From CAZNNH01 sp964574335 (GTDB lineage Bacteria > Acidobacteriota > Vicinamibacteria > Fen-336), in NCBI GenBank assembly GCA_964574335.1, contig CAZNNH010000066.1, forward strand, positions 1-30,385: DNA of 30,385 nt. The letters run 5' to 3'. A program made the position numbers and the translations under genes. Within the stretch, counting starts at the first letter, position 1. The number at the start of each line of letters is the position of its first letter. Below the pieces are notes generated by a model, which searched no databases, had not been told where the DNA came from, and was given only the letters and a program-made list of their open reading frames with translations. Shown piece by piece: positions 21,563 through 28,967 of this stretch.

Positions 21563-22816
21563 ATGCTGAGGGAGGTCTTCATCCAGGCCTGGATCGCGCT
21601 GCGGCGGAACAAGCTGCGCAGCGTCCTGACCATGCTGGGGATCGTCTGGGGGATCGTGGCGGTGGCGGTGTTGATGGCCTACGGCGCCAGCTTCCGCCGG
21701 GTGCTGGTGCGGGGCTTCGACGCCTTCGGGAGGAGCGCCGTGGTCTGCTGGCCGGGGCAGACCAGCGAGCAGGCCGGCGGCGAGCGCGCCGGCCGGCGGG
21801 TGCGCCTGGAGAAGGCGGACATGGAGCAGATCCAGGTGGACGCCCCGCTGGTGAGCCAGATCAGCCTGGAAACGGTGCGTTGGCTGCCGATCTCCTACGG
21901 CGACCGCTTCGCCAACACCGCCATCCGCGGTGTCTACCCGGCCTACGGCGAGATCCGCAACGAGCTCCCGACCGAAGGCCGATGGATCGGGCCCGAGGAC
22001 TTCGCCGAGCGCCGGCGGGTGGCGTTCCTGGGCGGCCGGCTGCGGAAGAAGCTCTTCTCGGGACGTCCGGCGGTGGACGAGGTGGTGCGGATCGGCGGCA
22101 TGCGCTTCACGGTGATCGGGGTGATGGACCGCAAGATGCAGTTCAGCAACTACTTCACCAACGACGACGACTGCGTCTGGATCCCCTACACGACCGCCGG
22201 CGACCTCTGGGACACCCGCTACGCCAGCGTGATCGTCTTCTCCTCGGTCGCCCCGCGCTTCGAGCCCAAGGCCATGGACCAGGTGCGGGCCGCCATCGCC
22301 AAGCGGCAGCGCTTCTCACCTACCGACCAGCGGGCCGTTCTGATGTTCGGCCGCGAGCAGTTCCGTCCGATCATCGACGGTCTCACCATCGGCCTGCAGG
22401 TGCTGCTGGTCTTCATCGGCAGCCTCACCCTCGGCATCGGCGGCGTGGGGGTGATGAACATCATGCTGGTCTCGGTGGACGAGCGGATCCGGGAGATCGG
22501 CCTGCGCCGCGCAGTGGGCGCCCGGCGTCGCCACATTCGGGCCCAGTTCCTGGCCGAGGCGCTGCTGCTCACGCTGCTCGGCGGGGTCGTGGGGATCGTG
22601 GTGGCCTATGCGCTCTCGGCCGCGGTCGGGAACATCCCGCTGATGGGCCCTTTGTTCCAGGACGAGTCCGGCAAGACCGACATCCAGCTCGCGATCTCAC
22701 CCACCATCGTGCTGGTGTCGGTGGCGATCCTGGCCCTGGTCGGCGTCCTCAGCGGGATGGTGCCAGCGCGCCGCGCCTCGCGTCTCGACCCGGTCGAGGC
22801 GCTGCGCTACGAGTAG
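21563..22816 (+). CDS. MacB/FtsX-type ABC transporter permease (second copy)
   Basis: A 417-residue paralogue of the preceding permease with the same layout: LRRNKLRSVLTMLGIVWG at the start, a first helix (about 23-41), a periplasmic domain, and an FtsX domain with GIGGVGVMNIMLVSVDERIR and EIGLRRAVGA, ending VPARRASRLDPVEALRYE. Again there is no ATPase domain. The two copies have clearly different periplasmic domains, as expected for partners in a heterodimer rather than a recent duplication. The ATG at 21563 has no strong Shine-Dalgarno; the spacer before it carries the direct repeats. Its last 10 bases overlap the 3' end of the convergent glycosyltransferase gene. Confidence 0.9.
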   Translation: MLREVFIQAWIALRRNKLRSVLTMLGIVWGIVAVAVLMAYGASFRRVLVRGFDAFGRSAVVCWPGQTSEQAGGERAGRRVRLEKADMEQIQVDAPLVSQISLETVRWLPISYGDRFANTAIRGVYPAYGEIRNELPTEGRWIGPEDFAERRRVAFLGGRLRKKLFSGRPAVDEVVRIGGMRFTVIGVMDRKMQFSNYFTNDDDCVWIPYTTAGDLWDTRYASVIVFSSVAPRFEPKAMDQVRAAIAKRQRFSPTDQRAVLMFGREQFRPIIDGLTIGLQVLLVFIGSLTLGIGGVGVMNIMLVSVDERIREIGLRRAVGARRRHIRAQFLAEALLLTLLGGVVGIVVAYALSAAVGNIPLMGPLFQDESGKTDIQLAISPTIVLVSVAILALVGVLSGMVPARRASRLDPVEALRYE

Positions 22817-23829
22817 CCGGAGCCTCCTGCGTCGTCGTCCGTGGACGAAGCCTCCGCTGGCGCATCGTCGGGCTCCCTGAAGAGGTAGAGGGGCCGGCCC
22901 TTCGACTCCTCGTAGACCCGGGCCAGGTACTCGCCGACCGCGCCGAGGGCGACGAGCTGGAGGCCGCCCAGGATCAGCACGGTCGAGATCAGCGAGGGCC
23001 AGCCCCTCACGGTGTCCCCACGGAAGACGAACTGGAACAGGACGTAGCCGAGATAGCCGAGCCCCAGCAGGCTGGTCAGCAGCCCCACCTGGCCGATCAG
23101 CCGCAGCGGCCAGACGGTGAAGGAGAAGAGGCCGTCGAGGGCCAGCCCGAGCATCTTGAAGGGCGTGTACTTGGAGTTGCCGTGACGCCGCGGGGCAGCC
23201 CTGTAGTGAATGTAGGCGCGGCGGAAGCCGATCCAGGCGATCATCCCGCGCAGGAAGCGGTGGCGCTCGGGCATCCGGCGGAGCGCCCGGTAGGCGGGAC
23301 GGGCCAGCAGGCAGAAGTCCGCCGCGCCGGCGACGATCTCCCGATCGGTGAAACGCCGCATCAAGGCGTAGAAGGCCCTCGAGGTGAGCCGCTTCGCGAG
23401 CGAGGCGCCGGCGGTCTGGTCTCGGACCGCGGAGACGATCTCGTGGCCCTGCCGCCACAGAGCTATCATCTTCGGGATCAGGCTGGGCGGGTGCTGGAGG
23501 TCGCTGTCCAGCATGATCACGGCGTCACCGGTAGCGAGGTCGAGCCCGGCAGAGAGGGCGATCTGGTGGCCGAAGTTGCGGGAGAGGGGGAAGACCTCGA
23601 CCCGTGGGTCCCGCTGGTGGGCCGCCCGCAGCAGCGCCACCGAGTCGTCCTGGCTCCCGTCATCCACGATCACGATCCGGAAGGCGATCCCAGGGAGGGT
23701 CTCGATCGCGTCCAGCAGCTCCTGCAGCAGCTCGGGGATCGACTCGGCCTCGTTGTAGCAGGCGCTGACGATGGTGACCTGCCGCTCCGAGCGCTCTCGG
23801 CCGTCGGCGTGGCTTTCGGGCTCGCTCAC
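22807..23829 (-). CDS. Family 2 glycosyltransferase, ArnC/DPM1-like
   Basis: A 340-residue membrane-bound glycosyltransferase with a GT-A fold. The catalytic part (about 17-240) shows VTIVSACYNEAESI (18-31), VDDGSQDDS (55-63) and the metal site LDSDLQHPP (107-115). Two C-terminal membrane helices (about 240-300) follow, the layout of enzymes that move a sugar from a nucleotide sugar to polyprenyl phosphate or a growing lipid-linked glycan. I chose the GTG at 23829 because it overlaps the upstream stop by four bases (GTGA on the minus strand); a longer frame to 23907 would overlap that gene by 82 bases. It may use sugars made with help from the nucleotide-sugar dehydrogenase at 26008. Confidence 0.88.
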   Translation of the reverse strand: MSEPESHADGRERSERQVTIVSACYNEAESIPELLQELLDAIETLPGIAFRIVIVDDGSQDDSVALLRAAHQRDPRVEVFPLSRNFGHQIALSAGLDLATGDAVIMLDSDLQHPPSLIPKMIALWRQGHEIVSAVRDQTAGASLAKRLTSRAFYALMRRFTDREIVAGAADFCLLARPAYRALRRMPERHRFLRGMIAWIGFRRAYIHYRAAPRRHGNSKYTPFKMLGLALDGLFSFTVWPLRLIGQVGLLTSLLGLGYLGYVLFQFVFRGDTVRGWPSLISTVLILGGLQLVALGAVGEYLARVYEESKGRPLYLFREPDDAPAEASSTDDDAGGSGYS

Positions 23830-25124
23830 GGTCGAAGCGAGAGGATGACCGGCGCCCTGAGCCGATCCTCGGGCCAGATGCGACCGTCCTCCTCGAAGCT
23901 CCCCCACTGGCTGTTGGCGACGTAGTAGAAGCGGTCGCCAGCCATCACCCCCAGGGTCGGCTCGTCGAAGTGCGGGTTCGCCTTCTCGAGCACCGTCATC
24001 TCGGCCACCCGGGACAGGTCGGGCTCGAGGCGGATCCCGAGCACCCGGTGCGGCCGAACGCCGTTCTGGATGGCGATCAGGGTCTCGCCGTGCCGGGCCA
24101 GGCCGTCGATCCCGTAGAGCGTCGGGCAGCCGGCGTGGGCGGGAAAGTGGAGCTTCAGGGTGTCGAGCTGCAAGACCGCCAGCCCGCTTGGCCGCGGGTA
24201 GTCCGAGACGAAGAGCCGCCGCTGGTCCTCCGACAGGGTCAGCCCATTGGGCGAGAGCAGCCGCCCGGGCTCCACCAAGACCTCGAGCTGGGCGGCTTCG
24301 GGGGCGAGGCGGTAGAGGGCGCCCGAGACGCTGTCCGAGACGTAGACGGTCCCGTCACTGGCGAGGGTCAAGTCATTGAAGCTGTGGCGGGCGTCGTCCT
24401 GCGGGGGGGCGAAGGCTCGATCCCGTCGGCCGCTCTTCAGGTCGAAGGCGACCAGCTCGGTCCGTCCCTCGAGGTCGGGATGGTAACCGCGCATCTGGGG
24501 GACCGCCGCGGTGCAGGCCCAGAGCCGATGTCGGGGTGAGTCGACGGCGATCCCCAGGACGGCCAGCAAACCGTCACTTGCCTCGGCCACGAACTCCTGC
24601 TCCCGTCCGCCCGAAAGGATCCGCACGATCTTGCGGCGGTGGACGCTGCTGACGAAGAAGTCGCCGCTGGCCGGGTCGTGGGCGATCCCTTCGGTCACCA
24701 GGTCGCGGGCCCCGAGCGAGAAGGCGACGACGCTGTCCCCCCGTGGCGCCTCGAGGTCCGCGAAGAGGCGCAGGACCTCGGCGAACCCCTTCTGGCCCCG
24801 GACGGCTTCGAAGTCCGCCTCCGCCGCCACATCCAAGCTCACGCCCAGCTCGGCCAGCCGCCGGAGCGAGGAGAGCGCCCTTCCGGGCTGACCGTTGAGC
24901 GAGCAGGCACGGGCGAGCTGGTCGAGCACGTGCGGGTGCTCGGGCGCCAGCTCGAACGCCGCCTGGGCGTGCTCGAGGAAGGCCGCCAGGTCGCCGCGCG
25001 AGCGGGCCTCGGCCGCCTCCCGATAGTGACGGAGCAGCGCCTGGCGCGGGCCCTCCTCGGCACCGGCCGCAGCCACCAAGAGGAGCAGGGCGCCCGCCAC
25101 CACCCCGGCCGATCGAACGCTCAA
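23826..25124 (-). CDS. Exported SMP-30/gluconolactonase-like beta-propeller protein with N-terminal helical repeats
   Basis: A 432-residue protein with a signal peptide (ALLLLVAAAGA, ending near residue 23), a TPR-like helical region (about 28-110, with AAFELAPEHPHVLDQLARAC and an A/L-rich second repeat), then a beta-propeller (about 125-430) resembling SMP-30/gluconolactonase/LRE proteins (ARHSFNDLTLASDGTVYVSD, SPNGLTLSEDQRRLFVSDYP). SMP-30 relatives hydrolyse lactones or esters with a bound metal ion, though many propellers of this group are only structural. The start is uncertain: I chose TTG at 25124 because GAGG lies seven bases upstream and the signal peptide follows at once; no ATG or GTG fits better. 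It sits between the PilZ regulator and the glycosyltransferase, in one probable operon. Confidence 0.75.
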   Translation of the reverse strand: MSVRSAGVVAGALLLLVAAAGAEEGPRQALLRHYREAAEARSRGDLAAFLEHAQAAFELAPEHPHVLDQLARACSLNGQPGRALSSLRRLAELGVSLDVAAEADFEAVRGQKGFAEVLRLFADLEAPRGDSVVAFSLGARDLVTEGIAHDPASGDFFVSSVHRRKIVRILSGGREQEFVAEASDGLLAVLGIAVDSPRHRLWACTAAVPQMRGYHPDLEGRTELVAFDLKSGRRDRAFAPPQDDARHSFNDLTLASDGTVYVSDSVSGALYRLAPEAAQLEVLVEPGRLLSPNGLTLSEDQRRLFVSDYPRPSGLAVLQLDTLKLHFPAHAGCPTLYGIDGLARHGETLIAIQNGVRPHRVLGIRLEPDLSRVAEMTVLEKANPHFDEPTLGVMAGDRFYYVANSQWGSFEEDGRIWPEDRLRAPVILSLRP

Positions 25125-25158
25125 CCCGTGCCTCGCGGAGCGACCAGGCCGCGCCGGA

Positions 25159-25863
25159 TCAGTCCGGGGGCCGGAACAGGTCGCGGAGGCGGACCTCCAT
25201 CTCGGGAGGGGTGTTCGCGAACGAGAGACCGTGGGCAAAGCGATCCTCCTCGTCGCGTCGCCACTGGACGCGCCCCTCGAGCTGCAACGGGCTGTCGGCC
25301 AGGGAGATGTGCAGGGCCAGACGCACCACGCTGCCCACCTCCAGCGGTGCCACCAGGCGCACCTGGGCGCCGCTCGCGCTCAGGTCCACCAGCTCGCCCA
25401 GAGCCAGCGGACGGCGGTCGCTCGACAGCACCCGTACGCCCACCATCAGCCTCCGCCGCTGGTCCCGCCGCCGCTCCTCGGAGACAGGCCCCGGCTTGGG
25501 TGGCGCCTCGAGCACGCTGCGGCAGGTGGTGAGCAGGTCGCCGAAGTGGAAGGGCTTGCCGATGAAGGCGGCGACCCCTTCGCGCACGCCACGGGCGAAG
25601 GCCGCGAAGTCGCCGCGCGCGGTCAGCACCACCACCGGCGGCGGGTCCTCGAGGCCGCGCAGCCGGGCCAGCACCTCCCAGCCGTCGACCACCGGCATCA
25701 TCAGGTCCAGCAGAACCAGGTCGGGCCGGCTGGACTTGATGCTCTCCAGGGCCTCGGCGCCGTCGACGGCCGAGTCGACCTCGTAGCCCGCGTCGCTGAG
25801 CACACGGCCCACGAAGACGTGGATATCGGGCTCGTCGTCCACGACCAGGATGCGGTGGGGCAT
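25159..25863 (-). CDS. Response regulator with C-terminal PilZ domain
   Basis: A 234-residue cytosolic signalling protein. The receiver domain (1-120) has acidic residues D9 and D10, phosphoacceptor D53 in LVLLDLMMP, T81 and K103 in GKPF, a full set. The PilZ domain (about 130-230) has the basic N-terminal motif RRRDQRRR (131-138) and D160-L-S-A-S-G165, the two elements that bind cyclic di-GMP. It should therefore combine phosphorylation by an unseen histidine kinase with c-di-GMP sensing. GGGAGAG lies about eight bases before the ATG at 25863. It is first of three minus-strand genes and diverges from the nucleotide-sugar dehydrogenase, which suggests control of polysaccharide export or motility. 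Confidence 0.9.
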   Translation of the reverse strand: MPHRILVVDDEPDIHVFVGRVLSDAGYEVDSAVDGAEALESIKSSRPDLVLLDLMMPVVDGWEVLARLRGLEDPPPVVVLTARGDFAAFARGVREGVAAFIGKPFHFGDLLTTCRSVLEAPPKPGPVSEERRRDQRRRLMVGVRVLSSDRRPLALGELVDLSASGAQVRLVAPLEVGSVVRLALHISLADSPLQLEGRVQWRRDEEDRFAHGLSFANTPPEMEVRLRDLFRPPD

Positions 25864-25888
25864 GGCTTGGCTCTCCCGTGAGGTCCAC

Positions 25889-25903
25889 GCCGGCGTCGCC
25901 GGC
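25889..25903. promoter_or_regulatory. Perfect 15-bp palindrome upstream of the response regulator gene
   Basis: GCCGGCG-T-CGCCGGC is a perfect inverted repeat with a one-base centre, 25 bases upstream of the response regulator ATG. On the minus strand a TAGAGT (25915-25910) just before it could be a -10 box, which would put the palindrome at the transcription start, a repressor position. In DNA this GC-rich a chance palindrome is not very unlikely. Confidence 0.35.
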
Positions 25904-25936
25904 TCTCCTACTCTACCCCATCCCGGGCCGACCGAG

Positions 25937-25965
25937 TTGATTTCGTGGCCGGCTACGGGTAAGAA
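25937..25965 (+). promoter_or_regulatory. Weak promoter candidate for the nucleotide-sugar dehydrogenase gene
   Basis: TTGATT (25937-25942), a 17-base spacer and TAAGAA (25960-25965) could serve as -35 and -10. The -35 is reasonable and the -10 is poor. Position, about 43 bases before the ATG at 26008, is suitable. Confidence 0.3.
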
Positions 25966-26007
25966 GCGCCTTTGGCGACAAGTCCGGAACCCAGGAGGGC
26001 TCGACCG

Positions 26008-27660
26008 ATGGCCAGCGACGACCTGCACTCGCTCTCACCCAGTGGAGAACGGTTCCCCCTGCCGAAGCCGGAAGAGTACGCGGCCGAGTACCAGCGGCTG
26101 GCCCGGATGGCGGAAGCGGCCCGCGGCCAGGGCCGCGAGGTGGTGGTGGTGATGGGCGTCGGCTTCGTGGGCGCGGTGATGGCCGCCATCGTCGCCGACA
26201 ACGAGAACGAGCAGGGCCAGCCCACCAAGCTGGTGATCGGCTGCCAGCGGCCGAGCACCCGCAGCTACTGGAAGATCCCGCTGCTCAACCGCGGCGTGTC
26301 GCCGGTCAAGGCCGAGGACCCCCAGGTCGACGTGCTGATCGAGCGCTGCGTCAAGGCCAAGCAGTCTCTGGTCGCCACCTACAACCCCGACTGCCTGCAG
26401 CTCGCCGACTGCGTGGTGGTGGACGTGCAGTGCGACTACACCAAGCACGAGCTCGGCAACATGAGGAGCGGCCAGGCCGAGATGGCCGCCCTGGAGGCGA
26501 CCCTCGAGACCATTGGCGAGAAGATACCCCCCGAGTGCCTGGTGCTGATCGAGACCACGGTGGCGCCCGGCACCACCGAGTTCGTGGCCTGGCCGATCCT
26601 GAAGAAGGCCTTCGCCAAGCGCGGCATCGGCAGCGAGCCGCTGCTCGCCCACAGCTTCGAGCGGGTGATGCCGGGGAAGGAGTACGTGGCCTCGATCCGC
26701 GACTTCTGGCGGGTCTGCTCCGGCTGCAACCAGGCGGCCCGGGAACGGGTGGAGCGGTTCCTGCGCCAGGTGCTCAACACCGAGCGGTTCCCGCTCACCA
26801 TCATGGACCGGCCGATCGAGTCAGAGACCACCAAGATCGTGGAGAACTCCTTCCGCGCCACCATGCTGGCCTTCATGAACGAGTGGAGCCTGTTCGCCGA
26901 GCGCAACGGCGTCGACCTGATCAAGGTGGTCCGGGCGATCAAGGTCCGTCCCACCCACGACAACATCATCTTCCCCGGCCCCGGCATCGGAGGCTACTGC
27001 CTTCCCAAGGACGGAGGGCTGGGATACTGGGCCTACCAGCACCTGCTCGGCTTCCAGGACGCCGATAGCGTCTTCAAGCTCACCCCGACGGCGATCGACA
27101 TCAACGACACCCGGGCCCTCCACGTGGCGGAGCTGGTCCGCGACGTGCTGCGCAACATGGGTCGTCAGATCGCCGGCGCCCGGCTGCTGATCTGCGGCGC
27201 CAGCTACCGCCAGGACGTGGGCGACACCCGCTACTCGGGCTCGGAGATGGTGGTGCGCAAGCTCACCGAGATGGGGGCCGAGATGCGGGTCCACGACCCC
27301 TACGTCAGCCACTGGCACGAGCTCGAGCAGCAGGACACCTACCCGGCTCCCGGCCACTCCTGGTCGCGCTTCTTCCGCAATCAGGAGTCGCTGCGGGAGA
27401 TCCGGGTTCAACAGGAGCTGAAGCCGGCCCTCGAGGGAGCGGCGGCGGTCATCCTGGCGGTGCCCCACGCCCCCTACCTGGAGCTGGACCCGGAGCAGGT
27501 GGTGCGGGACGCCGGGGCGCCGCTGGCGGTGGTGGACTGCTTCGGCATCCTCGACGATGCCCGTATCCGTCGCTACTTCGAGCTGGGATGCGAGGTCAAG
27601 GCGCTGGGAAGGGGGCACGTGGCCCGGATCAAGAAGGAGGTCCTCGGCCTGAAGCGCTGA
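26008..27660 (+). CDS. Nucleotide-sugar dehydrogenase (UDP-sugar/GDP-mannose dehydrogenase family)
   Basis: A 550-residue NAD-dependent enzyme that oxidises a nucleotide sugar twice to a uronic acid for exopolysaccharide or surface glycan. The NAD-binding motif is MGVGFVG (49-55). Further family marks are IETTVAPGTTEFV (181-193), the Glu-rich helix ending IVENSFRATMLAFMNEW (277-293), and the catalytic cysteine in GIGGYCLPKDGG (C331). At 550 residues it is about 100 longer than usual, because of an N-terminal extension of about 45 residues and a longer region between the NAD domain and the second fold. AGGAGG lies nine bases before the ATG at 26008; the frame is open back to 25972. The exact sugar cannot be told from sequence. 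Confidence 0.88.
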   Translation: MASDDLHSLSPSGERFPLPKPEEYAAEYQRLARMAEAARGQGREVVVVMGVGFVGAVMAAIVADNENEQGQPTKLVIGCQRPSTRSYWKIPLLNRGVSPVKAEDPQVDVLIERCVKAKQSLVATYNPDCLQLADCVVVDVQCDYTKHELGNMRSGQAEMAALEATLETIGEKIPPECLVLIETTVAPGTTEFVAWPILKKAFAKRGIGSEPLLAHSFERVMPGKEYVASIRDFWRVCSGCNQAARERVERFLRQVLNTERFPLTIMDRPIESETTKIVENSFRATMLAFMNEWSLFAERNGVDLIKVVRAIKVRPTHDNIIFPGPGIGGYCLPKDGGLGYWAYQHLLGFQDADSVFKLTPTAIDINDTRALHVAELVRDVLRNMGRQIAGARLLICGASYRQDVGDTRYSGSEMVVRKLTEMGAEMRVHDPYVSHWHELEQQDTYPAPGHSWSRFFRNQESLREIRVQQELKPALEGAAAVILAVPHAPYLELDPEQVVRDAGAPLAVVDCFGILDDARIRRYFELGCEVKALGRGHVARIKKEVLGLKR

Positions 27661-27666
27661 GGGACC

Positions 27667-28113
27667 GTGGACGAGGGCTTCGACTACCCGGCGCTGGTGC
27701 GCGAGGCCTTGACCGGCCTGGTGCGCTCCGTTCTCGGGCGGACGGCCGAGAACGGCCTGCCCGGGGAGCATCACTTCCTCATCACCCTCAGAACCGATGC
27801 CCCCGGTGTCGAGCTCTCCGACCGGCTGAGGCGACAGCACCCCCAGGAGATGACCATCGTCCTGCAGAACCAGTTCTGGGACATGGAGGTCAGCGAGACC
27901 GCTTTCGGGGTTTCGCTCCGTTTCGGCGGGACGCTGGAGCGGCTGGTGGTTCCCTTCGAGGCGATCACCGCGTTCGTGGATCCGTCGGCCGAGTTCGGCC
28001 TGCGCCTCTCGCCGGTCGAGGAGCCCAAGGCGGAGGCGCCCCGTCGGCCCGCTCCCGCCGATGGAGACGCCGGCAAGGTGGTGCCCTTCTCGGCCCCACG
28101 CGGCAGGGGCTAG
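27667..28113 (+). CDS. SspB-like ClpXP adaptor protein
   Basis: A 148-residue protein of the ClpXP specificity-enhancing factor SspB family, closest to the alphaproteobacterial branch. SspB binds ssrA-tagged or other substrates and delivers them to the ClpXP protease. The fold core is visible as HHFLITLRT (35-43), ITFVLQNQFWDMEV-like strands (about 62-76), GVSLRFGG (80-87), LVVPFEAITAFVDPSAEFGL (92-111). A flexible Pro/Ala-rich linker ends in KVVPF near the C-terminus, which recalls the ClpX-docking tail of SspB. The GTG at 27667 lies six bases after the preceding stop, with GAGGG overlapping that stop. Linkage to a sugar dehydrogenase is probably only transcriptional. Confidence 0.8.
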   Translation: MDEGFDYPALVREALTGLVRSVLGRTAENGLPGEHHFLITLRTDAPGVELSDRLRRQHPQEMTIVLQNQFWDMEVSETAFGVSLRFGGTLERLVVPFEAITAFVDPSAEFGLRLSPVEEPKAEAPRRPAPADGDAGKVVPFSAPRGRG

Positions 28114-28154
28114 GATTGTCGGGTAGGACTCCGTAGGGCGGGAAGGGGAGCCAG

Positions 28155-28967
28155 ATGGTCAGAAGCGAGCTCGGGAGGTCTGGAGGCGGGATGGCCTTCT
28201 GGTGGGCGGCCGGAGGGCTGGCGGCGGTCGGGCTGCTGTGCCTCGCGGGGAAGGTCGAGGCGGAGGATCTGCCGCCGGCGGAGAGTGTGTTCGAGCGCTA
28301 TGCCGAGGCCCTCGGCGGGGCTGCCGTCGACGAGGTCAGGAGCATGGCCAACGAGTACGACTTCGCCATGCCGAGCGAGCGTCTCCTGACCACCGGCCAC
28401 GAGTACTTCGTGCGTCCCGATCGCCACTACCTCAGCATCGACCTCACCTCATCCGGCACCCCCGACTTCGAATCCGGAGCCATCGGGGGGGTCGCCTGGA
28501 AGCGGAACCCCACCGGCCTGCAGGAGGGCGAGGAGAAGCGTCAGTTCCTGAGGAACGTGCCGATCAACTCCTACGCGGATTGGAAGACGTACTACGCCCG
28601 GGCGGAGACGACGGCCGAGGAGGAGGTCGACGGAAGGACCTGCTACAAGGTGGTGCTGACTCCCACCGAAGGGGAGACGCTGTCTGCCGACTTCGACGCG
28701 GCGACCGGGCTGTTGGTCCAGGAGGTGATCCGCGAGCCCTCCATGGGCTTCACCATCGTCACCAAGTACAGCGACTACCGGAAGGTGGGCGGGATCCAGT
28801 GGCCGTACCACATCGAGCAGCGGGGCGGCCCAGGCTTCACCGTCGACTTCACGAGCGTCCGGATCAACGTCGACGACATCCCCGAGCACCAGTTCGACGT
28901 CCCCGAGGAGCTGAAGACTCGGGGAAACCCGGTCATGTCCCCAAGGCGGTCTCAGAACTGGAAGTAG
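28155..28967 (+). CDS. Exported LolA-like protein of unknown function
   Basis: A 270-residue exported protein. A signal peptide ends near residue 36 (LAGKVEAED). The mature part looks like the half-barrel of outer-membrane lipoprotein carrier-like proteins: ESVFERYAEALGG at the start, then alternating strands such as GEKRQFLRNVPINSYADWK, GRTCYKVVLTPTEG and VTKYSDYRKVGGIQWPYHIEQ, a pattern frequent in Acidobacteriota. A GGGGAG run five bases upstream supports the ATG at 28155. The last 14 or so residues (after FDVPEELK) are encoded by a copy of the palindromic repeat described at 28920-28942 and by the 3' end of the opposite gene, so the natural C-terminus was probably shorter. The function is unknown; a role in envelope or lipid handling is a guess. 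Confidence 0.7.
   Translation: MVRSELGRSGGGMAFWWAAGGLAAVGLLCLAGKVEAEDLPPAESVFERYAEALGGAAVDEVRSMANEYDFAMPSERLLTTGHEYFVRPDRHYLSIDLTSSGTPDFESGAIGGVAWKRNPTGLQEGEEKRQFLRNVPINSYADWKTYYARAETTAEEEVDGRTCYKVVLTPTEGETLSADFDAATGLLVQEVIREPSMGFTIVTKYSDYRKVGGIQWPYHIEQRGGPGFTVDFTSVRINVDDIPEHQFDVPEELKTRGNPVMSPRRSQNWK
28920..28942. repeat. Dispersed copy of the GGGGACATGACC repeat arm
   Basis: These 23 bases are the exact reverse complement of 19941-19963 (arm B of the nested repeat). On the plus strand it starts CGGGGAAACCC and ends CATGTCCCC. It overlaps the last codons of the LolA-like gene and lies just before the 3' end of the convergent MBOAT gene. Both locations in this window are at gene 3' ends. Confidence 0.85.

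Noticed and set aside
21318..21569. A short open frame between the two permease genes
   Set aside because: Its sequence is a translation of the direct repeats (two copies of an Arg/Pro-rich block), with no conserved family and no good ribosome binding site.
23830..23907. Longer N-terminus for the glycosyltransferase
   Set aside because: It would overlap the upstream gene by 82 bases and adds Gly/Arg-rich sequence; the GTG with a four-base stop overlap is a better start.
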